A DNA stretch of 64,000 bases, taken from positions 26,161,659 through 26,225,658 of the forward strand of contig OW387140.1 in NCBI GenBank assembly GCA_936440205.1, written 5' to 3'. Below, in pieces: positions 1 to 12,300 of this stretch (positions are counted from its first letter, which is position 1; each line of letters begins with the position of its first letter). This DNA comes from Lepidonotus clava (lineage: Eukaryota > Annelida > Polychaeta > Phyllodocida > Polynoidae). Both the position numbers and the translations under genes were made by a program. The notes beneath the pieces are model-generated. The model saw only the letters and a list, made by a program, of their open reading frames with translations, was not told the DNA's origin and made no database searches.

Positions 1-262
1 CTACAATGCGGCAGACTTAATGTTGTATTCCACATTCTTCCATAATTATTTACTCATCATTAAGTTGCCAGTTAAAATATAGTCTAATTATATACATGTC
101 ATATTCGAATTCTTTTTATAATGGTAGGTTGCATGCATGTGTTCTTGTGTCATTTCTTATGAGAACCTTTAGAAATTACCAGTTATCAGAAGTCAAAACC
201 GCCTAGTGGAATACCAGCTTCACAGGCACATAATTGCACACATTTCAGTCTTTGGATCTCGA

Positions 263-379
263 ATCTAAACCTTAAAGGTGTGTCTTATGTTCCTGGCCTT
301 GTGGGTTCTCACATTATCTCTTCTATATGATCTAAACCTTAAAGGTGTGTCTTCTGTTTCAGGCCCTGTGGGTTCTCAC
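263..379 (+). repeat. Duplicated splice-acceptor segment (two 50 bp copies)
   Basis: Positions 263-312 and 330-379 are near-identical 50 bp copies with about four differences, offset by 67 bp. The second copy contains the working acceptor (AG at 361-362) and the first 17 bases of the exon. The first copy carries the same exon-like bases but has CTG where the acceptor CAG should be, so it should be silent. Confidence 0.8.
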
Positions 380-3300
380 CGTCTCCCTGCCTGTCATCTT
401 TGTCAACGCCCCCACCACCGTCCACAAGCCGGGGGCCGTGTGGTTCGGCCAGCCCGCCGACGTCGTCGGGGCCGTCCTAGCATGCACAGGTGGGACGCCC
501 ATGATATAGTTATAAGGCCCGTGAGGGTCACTACTCAGCCAATCAAAGGAACCGGAACTACATAGTTTAAGACCGGAAAGAGTTCGTGAAACCATAGAAT
601 ATTAGGATTTTCATGGATATTCAATGCAGACTTCAGATTGATTAAAAACTGTATTTAGATTAAGAAGTAAGTAAGAAGAGAAATAACTATGCCAATCAGT
701 GAACGGTAGGTTAAGATAAACAGTGTGAACAAACAAAATTAGTGAACCTGCATGTCCTAGGCCTGTATAGTCATTGTATCAGTGTACCATTGTATAAACT
801 GTTTTAACTGTACACATTCCAGAGAATGAATTATTTTAAAGGGCCGTTAAGGTACATTATAAATATGATAGAAAGATCAATTGTCAAAGGCCTCACCATG
901 ACTTTTCCAAGTGACCTTTCACAGATTCAGATTCTGCAAAGAGATTTGAAATGGGGCACACAATGAATTGTTATGCTTAATGGCCATATTGGCAATATCA
1001 AATCACATTAAATGTGTTATCCAGTTTAGGTATATAATATTTAATTGTTTCTGATTAATTTTATGTGCCAGGTTTGGTACTGGAGACGACGGCCGACCTA
1101 CAGAAATTTGTCTTCAGGAGTGAACCGGCCAATCAAACCCACTGGTGCAATACAGGTACAGTACAGACCAATTCTGATGCTTCCGATTTCGTATTCCTTA
1201 GTTTTTTTCCAGCTGATATCTAACGTTTGGAACAGAAGACCCGAAACCTTTTTAATGACATATAACGTGTATCCATTTGACCATTATTTTCCCCGCTTTT
1301 TTAAATATCGTCAGCAAAATCGACATGTGAAATGTATGCCTAATAGACATCACATAAGAGAGCTGTTTTTGACAGCACCCATCCGTTTCTAAAGGGAAAA
1401 CATTTTGACAGAATTATGATACAGAAATTTGTATTTGTCAACGTTTATCCGGTCGCTTGGCCGGCTGCCTTCACGTCAACGCCAAGTTCACAAAAGGAAA
1501 AAGAATCCCCGGGCATCAATTGCAATTTGCATTAAAATGGTCCATGAGTTGCAAAGTTCAGTGGAGGTTTTAATTCGCATTCTGAAAAAGGAGAAAATTA
1601 TACCTTTTTGTCCGCATTGGTGACGGGGGCGTTAGACACATAAGGATGTTTTTAGTACATTTGTGAATAACCTATTGGTAGTTTTGTCTTATATTGCGAG
1701 GGTCTTTTGCATTCAACACAAAGACAATTAAAGCCACGATAGAGTAGGCCTACCCAGTCTCTAGTCTTTTTACGTTTCGTTTCACTGCTTGCGAATTCAT
1801 GCATATATATATATATACGCGTACTTATTATTCATTAGTAGCACGCATAGAAAACAGAAGGAGGGAACGTGATTTTTCAAACAATTTGTACCTGCAGAAT
1901 CTTGTCAGCCACGTTAAACTCCATTATTGATACACCATAGAAATTGAATTGATGGGATAACGGATACTCATTTCTGCAGTATTCACTATGTGACATGTAG
2001 CCTTATTCTCATAACCATTTTACCCTGGATCGATTAAGAATACTCTCTTTAATTAATGAGTTAACGTATTGTCTACATTATTATGATGTATTGCTTTTTA
2101 TCAATGAGTTAATGTGTTGTCTGCATATTTTAATTATCGAAAGTATATCAGATTAAGGCCTATAAGCTGAACACGCTGTATAGATATAAAACCTCAATAC
2201 AAAGGAAATCTATTATTCTGTTTACACAAAGAGGGTAAATCTCACTTTTCAGTATTGCACATGTACCGTGTTCATACGTTTCGTCCCATGAGTTAAATTA
2301 TGATGACATAGCAGTATTTAAGTTGCTGACGTTAACCTTAAAGGGCCAACAGAAATTCATCACCTACACCTGTACACAGCGCCAAATGAAAAAATAATAA
2401 TTTTACGGATTATTGGCGTATTTCAAATACAAATTGCATTGCATGGAAACATCAGGGACGCGACCCAAGAATTTGAGGCACCTTCTTCGGAGGCTAGAAT
2501 TTTTCTTTATTAATTTGGCAAAAATGAGGGGGATGGTGGGCTCCTCAGGCGCCCCCTTCGGGGCTAGAATTTTACATCACACAAGTTTAACTTTTGCAAA
2601 AGTTAGGGGCTGGGGGCTCCTCAAGCGTCCCATTAAAAATCCGTCGCTGACCATGTATACATAGTGTGACGTTCTCTGGTAAGTCGGGGTTGCCGATTCT
2701 TACGACAGAGGAACGTGGGGGTTGTTCGGGTCTCGGGGCGGACGGGGAATCCGGGCCAAGAACCGAGGTGTGTTTCTAGAGTCGTGCCTCGCGCACGAGG
2801 GGGGGCTGAGCGAATCGATCGGCACTCGATGTCGACGGAGGACTGCGGGGGAGGGAAATTATGGTAGGGGTACGGGTCGGCCGGGGAACGGTCCACCCCT
2901 GAGTTCCGGTCCGCGGGGGCGACGGGCCGACGGTCGCCTATTGTTTGGTAGCGTGGGGCCGAGCACGCCGCGCCCTCGTCCCCGCGGACTTCGCTCTCTC
3001 GTTCCGCTCCCCATGTCTTCGTACCATACTACGCCTCGGTTTCCGGTACTACTTCGGGCCTTCGTGCCCTACCTCGTTCCCTCGTTCCTCGTTCTTCGGG
3101 CCTTCGGGCCCCTTACCCTATGTTTCGACTACCTATCTCGGACTTCGACTGTTTTGTCCTAACTTCGACTTAATTACTCTATTCGGCTCATCTTTAGTGG
3201 TTGTTTCAGGAAAGAGGACACGTCTGGACACCAGGAGAACTGTTGAAGAACTCTGTTTATTCGGGCCTCACCGCCCCTTTATATACTAGAGAGGTCAGCC

Positions 3301-6300
3301 CTGATTGGCTGCCTTCGGTCACGTGACCTACAATTGACGTCACTTCCGGTTTATATATTCCGTTTCCGGTTTACATTTCACTTCCGGTTTACATATTTCC
3401 GGGTTTCGTTCCATTACGTTTTCGTTATTCGTTCTTTACATATTCGTTATTCGTTCTTTACATATTCGTTCTTTACATCTATTTCGTTCTTCGTTCTTTA
3501 CATATTCGTTATTCGTTCTTTACATATTTCCATTATTATCTTATTTCTTATTATTTTAACCTCTATGTATTTTGGCTGAATAGCCGTTCATCACACCCTC
3601 CCGCACCTTCTTGAAAGGTGGGAAAACACGTTATACAAAATTTCAACACAGTTCATACAGCAACGACAACAGAACATACTCTAGAACCAGAAACATTTCA
3701 ATCCTACGCTCCTTATCGGCAGAGGAGGAGGTGTCACCCTCTGTCCTCCCCGGTCAACTTCGGAGGGCCCCCGGGGCCTATCCGGCTAATTATTATTTCT
3801 CTTCTTTCTTCGTTTTTCTTTCTTCGTTTTTCTCTCTTCGTTTTTCTAAAAGTTCATATAATTCGTTTTTATATATCTTAGTCTCTTTTATCTTCGTCAG
3901 AGTTCTCTTATCCTTGATCTATCTAGGACCTCCTGTTTTTCTCGTCTTTTAGGATGAGCGAGCCGGTCGTGGCTCTCCCACCCGGGACTGGGGATCGGTC
4001 GTGACCCCGTCGCCCCCGCTCCTTTCCTCTGGGCTCTGTTTACTTAGCCCCTCGGCGCGTTTTTCCTCGCCTTTTTACCCTCATTAGGACAGAGGGACCG
4101 GTCGTGGTCCTCCTGCCCGGGGCCATGGGTCGGTCGTGACCCGCAGTGCCCCCGTTCCCTTCGTTTTTCGTCGTCCAGACGTTCTCCCCTAGTTCGGGTG
4201 GAGAATCGGTCGCGACTCTCCCACCCAGAGGCCAGGGTCGGTCGTGACCCTTAGTCCTCTCGACCCTCGGTCCGTTCTGCCGTCGTCCAGACGTTCTCCC
4301 CTAGTTCGGGTGGAGAATCGGTCGCGACTCTCCCACCCAGAGGCCAGGGTCGGTCGTGACCCTTAGTCCTCTCGACCCTCGGTCCGTTCTGCCGTCGTCC
4401 AGACGTTCTCCCTTGTTTTTGGGTAGAGAATCGGTCGTGATTCTCCTACCCGGTCGGTCGTGACCCCTCGTTCTTCCGTAACTGTTACTCTTCTCTGCGT
4501 TCTCTTAGGTGATGATGATGATTTTAAGGATGAGTTGAAGAAGAAAGACTGATGCTTTTGTAGATAGAATGTTCTTTTTGGACTTCGCACCCTCGGTCGC
4601 CTCGGCATTCAGAGCCCCCCAGTGACTTTTTCACAGTTGGCAAGGACAACATGTTCGAGCCAGAGGCCAAGGTACCCAAAGAAGAAGATGGCGTTGTATG
4701 TGGAAAGGAACTTAACTTCATTCATTAAAGCTTAGAGTGGAAGCTTCAGCAGACGACGTCGCGGGTTTCGTGCTACTTGTGAAGCTTTGAGATGGAGTTC
4801 GGGTGAAGGTGAGACTGAGAAGATTAGAATCATTAATTATTGATGAAGTGTCCGTTTTCCGTACAGGAACTGAAGTTTGACTTTTACGACACATGTCCTC
4901 GTGGTTAACCCAGCATCAAGATGTTCCGTCCTCGACCACGTCGACACATTTGAAGATTTCAGGATTTCAGACAGAGATGTCGGAGAGAGTCCACCATAAT
5001 AAAGTATTTCCGTCACCGTTCCGGGCCCAAGTGGCATGACAACAACCGGAACGGAGACCTGATTTAAGAAGATAGTTTTGATGAAGTTTCTTTTTGATGA
5101 CAGGAGCCGGTGCCTCTCATCCCTCCCCCCCCCCGTAAACAACGGCAGGAAGACAGTCCTCTTTGGGGCGAGAGGGAGGCTCCTTCGTTCTACTGATGAG
5201 ATGATTTTCCTAAGAAGAGGATTCCTGTTTCGGGCACTCGGGCCCTCGTTCGTTTCCTAGGCTCTCGGGCCTCGCTCCTTTTGCTAAATTTTTCTCTTCG
5301 TCCTCCCGGAGGACCGTGCTTATTGACGATTTTCTTAAGACTGTAATACCAACAAATAGTTCGTTAATAGAGGTAAGTTTAAGATCCGGTCTGGTTTGAT
5401 TTTGGAGTAAGGCCACAGTCGTCCATGGTGCCATGTCACATTGCATGGAGACACTATGCCTATGACGAACGCCGAGACAACAGCTCCGAGCCGTTCCGGG
5501 CTGCTCCTAGGTACGACGGTTCGAAGTTGGTAAGTTGAAGATATTAGTGAGAAGGAGAAGAAGAAGCCGTAGAAAGTGAAGATGGACGACATCAACTGGG
5601 ACCTGCACCCAACGTCAACGTTTGAGATCCGGAACGGGCCCATTCACAATAAAATAGCATGTATAGAGAACTCATCCGATGAACTCCAAGAAGGATCGCT
5701 CCTCGTTGCTTCTTGCAGACCTCTTGATTTGTCTATCAGGGCATCCGCAGCCGACGTTCCAAGCACCACCTCCCTGTATATTGCAAAGATTACTTCCCTA
5801 TATGTTTCAAAGACTATTTTGTTTCGTTCCTCGAGAAGAAGACATTAGGAAATACGACATGGAAGGAGTCTCTGTCGTTACAGCAGGTGAGAGATTAATA
5901 TAAGTTTTTAGTAAGTCTATTAAATTTTTTTTTCCGTTTCTCGTTCATGTATTGTTTTTACTATATATCACGGTCGGTCACGAGCCAGGGCTCCTAAGTT
6001 ATCGTCCCTGCTCGTGCCTTGGTCCTCCGGGAGACATCTACGACTCGCCGCAATCCTTTCACGACTCGCTGCATCAACTCTGGCACGATAAAACCAGCAT
6101 TCAGGTCGAAAAATTCCATTTTGCCGCTCTTCGTATGCGGTAAGAGGCTGAAGACAAGGAAACTCAGAAGATGATGGTACATGAATCCGGGTTCATCCAT
6201 ATTCTGATCGATCCATCCAAGATCAAGAAGACAAGGTTGCAGGAAGTAGAAGTGCCGCTAGAGGACAGAGGTCGTCTCTTCCTCGCCTCCAGATCGCTCA

Positions 6301-9300
6301 AGGCAGCGCGGGAGAAGGGTTTTCAGTCTTGGCCCGCGCCAGCCTTTCCTCCAGCGGCGAGTCGCCGGCCCACCGGTACCTTATTTACCCCGGCACGACC
6401 GTCGACTCAAAGACTACAATGACAACACTATCCGTCCTTTCTGATTTCCTTTCCTCGATTCCGCCTCCCAACTTTCACTCTCGCTCCCGGGTCGCCCGGC
6501 CCGTTATCCATTTCCGCGACCGGACGATCCCGTTCCATCTGCTCGGTCCCAACCAACGCAGCGGGCTCCAGGGAAGAAGAGGAACAGCTACAAACCTATT
6601 TTTCCTCCTAGCGCCTCCTTCCGTCCCGTATTCGCCCCGCAGGCTTGGTAAGTTCATTCCAGTCATGGACCCTCCAGCTCGCTGATTACGCTCAACACCT
6701 CCTAACACATGTGGTTTCGTTCACTTCCGCAAGAAGGTTTCCATAAAGAAACTAATAAGAATAAATTAAGATAAGAATGTTCGAGCCCGCCAGTCCGTTC
6801 CCGATGAGTTTAAGTAAAGTTTTCGGGCCCGTCCAGCGGTCTCCAGGAGAGTCTTTTATCCAGGCTTCGGCCTCCTGTGCGGCTCAGGTACCTCCGCCTC
6901 GGCCCGGTTCTCTCCCTGGGGGTTTGACACTATGGGTGAGGAGCCAACGCCCCGTAATCCCTCCCCACCCGACTCGCGACGCGCCATTTTCCGCCTCTGG
7001 TTCCGTCGCGCTGTTTTTCTTCCGTGCAAGACCTCGAGCAGCATCTACTTCACCCTTCTTCCTGGCGTCGGATCGGCAGCAACAGCCTCTCCTCCCTAGC
7101 GGGGAGCTCGAGAAGCTGATCCACCATTCCGCTCTGTTTTTCCGCCTCTCTTGTCGCCTTCAACAAGTCATCCAGTTGATCCTCGTTTTTGTGCATCACT
7201 AGGGTCTGAGCCAATTGGACGGTCCGGTTGTGTTCGTTAACTAGCTGGTCGACCCCCGGGAACTCCCTGGTCAACGGCCCCAGTGCCGCCGTCGGGAACT
7301 GCGCCATCGCTTCTTCAAATGTCTCTGGCTTGCGGCCCGTTTCTAGTGCCATCAGGAACGCCATAGACGCCGAAGCCATTGCTCTTGTCTTGGCCGTCAT
7401 TCCTCGCACCTCTTTCGGGGGCCACGTCAGTTGCACCCGAATGGCCTTTTCCGCGTCCCAGTCCCGTACCGCTCGCGCCGTCACCGGAAAGTGTCCCTGT
7501 AAGACCTGGTGAACGGCCTGTGTCCGTAATAACTTGAGTCTCGGTGTTTCTCTAGATGGTCCTGCCGTCGGCATCTCCGCTCCAATAGACCCGAACACTG
7601 AATCCGCTCCCGACTCGTCCAATTCTTGTTTCTCCAGCTCGTATCCTCTGGTCTCGGCCTGCCCCAACTCCATGTCCTCTGAGTCTTCCACCTCCTCGTC
7701 CATGGACTGGGCAGCCGGCATTTGTAATCTGTGTATCACAACCCGCGGTTGTAGCGCCCGCCCGTGTTTGTCCTCGTCCTTGAGTGGGGTATCCGGTCCT
7801 GGCGGCGATCCCATACGTTCGGGCGACGGTGGTCCCGGGGTCTCCTCCGATCCTTGCGACCCGAAAAACGAGCTCCCCAAACTGGCCCGAGTCAGGTTGT
7901 CAACCGCCGCCCGTGTCTCTGGCGTGTCTGGTGCTACCGTAATGTCTCTCATTCGTTTCAATCCGGGGGGCGGCACTATCGGCTGCTTACATACCATCTT
8001 CTCCAGGGGTGAATCTGCTTTCGTCGGGGTAGGGGTAGAGAACAGCGGCTGTGTCGAGGCCGTCGACGCCGTGTCCTCCGGCCTGGCTGCATGCCGAACA
8101 TACTTTACTTTCTCCACTCGCCCCGACGGTTTGAGTCCCTGCCTTTCTGCCATCTCGCGTAGAAACCTCCCTAGGTACAATGCTTCTCTTTCCACCAGCC
8201 GGCCTCCCTGTGCTTCCCGAATGCTGTCCTCCAGCTCCCGGTCGGATCTCGCCTCGTGGTAACCCCTGAACGATCCCTCCCGGTTCATTGTTCCTTTTAA
8301 ATACCCGGGGTACCTCGGGTGTCGTGATTCGTATATCACCGATTTCTTATGAACTGTCATCATAGTAAATTGTGCGTCGCTACAAGGTGGTTCTAGTCCC
8401 GTGGTCCGTTTGACTCCTGTCGAGGTCTCAGGCTGTGATGGTCCCAGCTCTCCCGTGCTGCTAGACTCAGCGATAATTAAAGACCGATCGCTTCGGGCCG
8501 ACATACTCCTGCCTGACTCCGACTGGTCCGAACTCGTTCCCTCCTCTAATTCTCTCGGGACTTTCTTGACCTTTTTCCACTTCTTCTTTCGCGACGGCTC
8601 CTCCGTCGGGCATCCCTGCGTCGGGGGCCTCTTGAAAGCGAGCGGCTCCTCTTCTTCCTTGACTTTTGGTCGTTGGTCGTCGGACGAGCTCACCAGTTCC
8701 ACCACCTCAGCCCCCGGTGGTATTCCTGAGCAACCCGGCTTCGGGGTGGGTGTGGATGTCCGTCCTTTTCCTCTGCCTGGGAGTCCTCGTCCTCTCGGTT
8801 CCCGTGGTTCTCCCTGGGCGTTTAACTTCTTAATTCGGCTCTGTACTAACCCTGATATTTGGTCTGGTGTCAGGAGTGGTTTCGGGTTGACCACGGCTCG
8901 GCTCGCGCTTCGCGGCGACTCGGTGTCTTCCTTCCGTACTCCTTTCGCGGCCCTCCGAGGGGAACGACGCGTGGGTGTTGATCGTTCCGCCACCTCGGCC
9001 AGGGGTCCCTTCCCGGCTGCTTTGGCTGCTTGGGCTCCCTCGCCGGCCTCGTCGGCCTCTGATCCTTCTTCGGTTGCTACCTGCTCCAGCTGCTCGGCGT
9101 CGCTGTCCTCGGATTCTCTTGACGCCCTCGGGTAGTAAGGGATGCGGATCTGCCGTCGCGGCCTCTCCGGTGCCTCCTTATCCACCGCCCTCTCAGGGGG
9201 TTGAAACCCTTCTGGATGGCGCACCGCGTAGTCCCGTTCCATGTTGGCTACCCGGGCCGCCGTTTCATCCCCAGTAGCGAAACTGGTGTACGGCGGTCGT

Positions 9301-12300
9301 CCTTTCGGGTCCAAGGCGAACGCCGCAGCATACTCCAGCCTCAGAAGGGGGTCTTGCTTCGGCATCCCCCTCTGCAGGTTCCCTTCGTGTGATTCCGTCA
9401 TGTGCTTTCTCCAGTCCTGGTGCGTCGAATAGGCTCGACTCGAACACACCGGGCACATGTAGTACTGCTTCCGGAATCCATCGTGCTGGCCTTTAATATG
9501 CTTGACCAAGTGCTTAAACTCCTTTCCGTGACAATGTCCTTCCCAGCACTGTCCGCTCATCGTGTCTGTTTTCCGGGCTTTCGGGGCTCGTTCCAATCCT
9601 GAAGCTCGTCCCGTCAGCCGTTTCCGTTTTTGTCTCGTGGTGATGCTGCTCGTCTCGCTTCTCTGCTTTTCTTCTTGTTTTCTTCTCCTTAGCTCAATCT
9701 GCTCGTCTGCGATTCGATGAATCCTGGTCGGCTGACCAGAATGACCTGCTCCGGCGAGCGCTCTGCCTTTTATAGCCGCCGCAGGCGGAAGTGGGCGTGG
9801 CCTGCACTAGCGACCCCTAGCGTCAGACTCACCATCCACTTCTACGGTGGCGCCCCCTACTATTTTCCGGTCCCCGGGGCCCGCCGCTGGTCACCGCCTC
9901 GCCTGTTTTCTTTACCTCGCGGCCCTTCGCTCGTCCTCGCGTTTTTCCTAGGCCTTTTATTGCCCCACCGGACGCCTTCGGTCCTTTCATCCCTCGTCGC
10001 CTTTTCTTGCCTTTTTCATCTTGGCCCTCACAGTGCTTCCGCACACTTCCCGGAGAACACAGGGGCTCGGCGTTATCATCTCCTCGCCGCCGCCCCGTTC
10101 TCTTTGTCCTCTTTTATTCCTTTTATGACCTACTTTAAAGCCCGTCCTCGTTTCAGGCCTCGCCTTTTACAGCCGTCCGTTCGTTCCTCCGGCGTTCCCG
10201 AGAGTGCCGCATCTACTCTCCTCCGGTCTCCTGGACGCTGTAAAGCGGTATTACCAAGTCGGCATTACTTCAGAAGTCTTCACCAGCTTGCCACCGGGTC
10301 TGTCTTCCGTTGTAATCCAACCATCTTTTCCACGCTGTGGTTCCTCCGAACTGACCGGAAAGCGGCTCCGTGGGACTACTTTAGACATTCGGGCCGTCGT
10401 GGCTCCCGAACGCCGTTTTTCGTTCCAACCCCGCATTTCCCACCTATATTACATCCGCAAGAGAACCAATCTTCAGCTAGGTAGCGAATCTCTACAGCCT
10501 AACGACCTGCACTCCTACTGTAGTGGTCAACGCACCGCCCCGACTCAATGGCCCCAGGTTGATCAGTCCTTTTTGGCCAAAGCCTTTCTGTGTAGCGCCG
10601 ATTTGGTCGTTCCCTTGGTCCTCTTCCACCTGCGGAATCGAGACACGAAAACGACTTCATCACAAAAAGGGGGTACCCCGTTTCCTTACGTGCCCTAGCG
10701 CGCCCCACCCCAAGCATTTACTGTGCAGCCTCGTATCCTTGCTGGTCAGCTACCATCCAAGCTGGCGCAGCGTGTCCTCGGTAGGGTTCCAGGCGGTCCA
10801 CATGGACCACCCCCCCCGGTTTCCCTCGTTTCTTCCGTACTACCACCCGTCCTCGGTCAAGCACCTTGACGATCAGTGCAGGGCCTATCCATGGAAATCG
10901 CAACTTCGTTCCCTTGTCCCTATCCACTACCGTATCGTGCACCCAGACCAGTTCTCCGGCGTGGTATTCCCGCCGAGTCACCTTCCCATCATACTCGTGT
11001 TTCTGATGGATGGCGGCTCGTTTCAGCCCCGTCCGGGCCTCCCGATAGGCCGCGACTAGCCCTTCCTCTAGGCTTTCCACATAGTCGCTTACCCGTCGGG
11101 GTTCCTCCTCTGGTCCTAGAGGTCTCCCATAAATCGCCTGTCGCGGCATCATGGTCTGTCGGCCCAGCATCATCATGTTCGGTGTCACTCCCGTGCTGGC
11201 TTGCGGCGTTGCTCTATAACTCATCATCACGAGCGGGACCATCTCGTCCCATTCCCGACCTGTCGCTCGGCAGCTGGCTTTCAAACAACACCCCAAAGTA
11301 CGGAAACTTCGTTCTATGTACCCGTCACTCCTGGGGTGGTACGGCGTCGTTCTTGTTTTGTGAATCCCGAATAGTGCACAGACCTGAGCCACCACCTCGG
11401 ATTCGAAATTCGTTCCTTGATCCGAGTGTAGTTCCCGAAACGCGCCGTACCGTGCTACTACTTCTTCAACCAGTTTGTTCGCCACTGTCGTTGCCTTTTG
11501 ATCCGGGATCGGGAAACACTCCAACCATTTGGTGAAATAGCATCCCACCATCAGGCAATACTTATTTCCTCGTTTGGTGACTGGGTACGGGCCCGAAACA
11601 TCCATGGCCAGCCGTTCCATCGGCTCCCCCACTATGTACTGATGTAGCGGCTCCCGTCTTCCTCTTCCTTTTTTCAGCAACGCGCAATCACATTCTCGAC
11701 ATTCTTTCCGCACGTCTTCCCGGAGTCCCGGCCAGTAAAACCCTTGTTCCAACAGGGCCGTCGTCCTGGCGACTCCTAAATGCGCTCCTGCCGCGCCTCC
11801 ATGGTATTCCCTTACCAGCTTGGCCCGTTCCCCTCGGGGAACGACCAACTGGTTCCTCCAACCATGTCCTTCCAGTTCCCAGTACTTCCGATGCAGCACG
11901 CCATCCCTGAGGCTTAATCGTTCCCATTGCCTCCATAGGATCTTTGTTTCTCGGGATTCCGGAGATATGGCCTCCCAACCTGGCCGGTCCGCATCTTTTT
12001 CCATCCGTGCGGCAATCGGCCCTATATCTCGATCCCTCCTCTGCGCTGCTCTCATCTCCTGCGGGGACCATCCGGGCTCGTACCCCCGGGCCCGCGTCAC
12101 TACTCTCACTTGTTCGGTATTCTCGTGCTCCTCCCCACATTGTTTGCACGGATACCGGGACAACGCGTCAGCGTTCCCATGCTTCCTGCCCGGTCGGTGT
12201 TGGAACGACACATCATGCGAGTCGATAATCTCAATCCACCGAGCAGCCTGCCCCATCGGTTCCTTACTTCTCTGTAGCCAACTAACCGCGCTGTTATCCG

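Larger units (their letters stand above)
3596..7049 (-). other. Long 3' non-coding region of the element
   Basis: About 3.4 kb between the third frame and the 3' LTR. It contains no recognisable coding domain. It includes the 112 bp tandem array at 4169-4475 and related GGTCGTGAC-bearing units at 3955-4168. Short open frames here show no family features. Confidence 0.6.

Noticed and set aside
1045-1392. 115-codon plus-strand frame over the second DUF1295 exon
   Set aside because: Wrong frame; the exon reads in another frame that joins both neighbours in phase and matches the family.
2722-3579. Open frames inside the LTRs (repeated at 15413-16270)
   Set aside because: Identical in both LTRs because the LTRs are copies; low-complexity and without domains, so regulatory rather than coding.
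7228-9135. Several long plus-strand frames across the third element frame (for example 7534-8262, 8401-9135)
   Set aside because: Antisense of the 848-codon frame, with no recognisable domain.
7050-9596. Envelope gene, which would make the element an endogenous retrovirus-like errantivirus
   Set aside because: No signal peptide, no transmembrane helix and no fusion or cleavage motif; the fingers and disorder argue against env.
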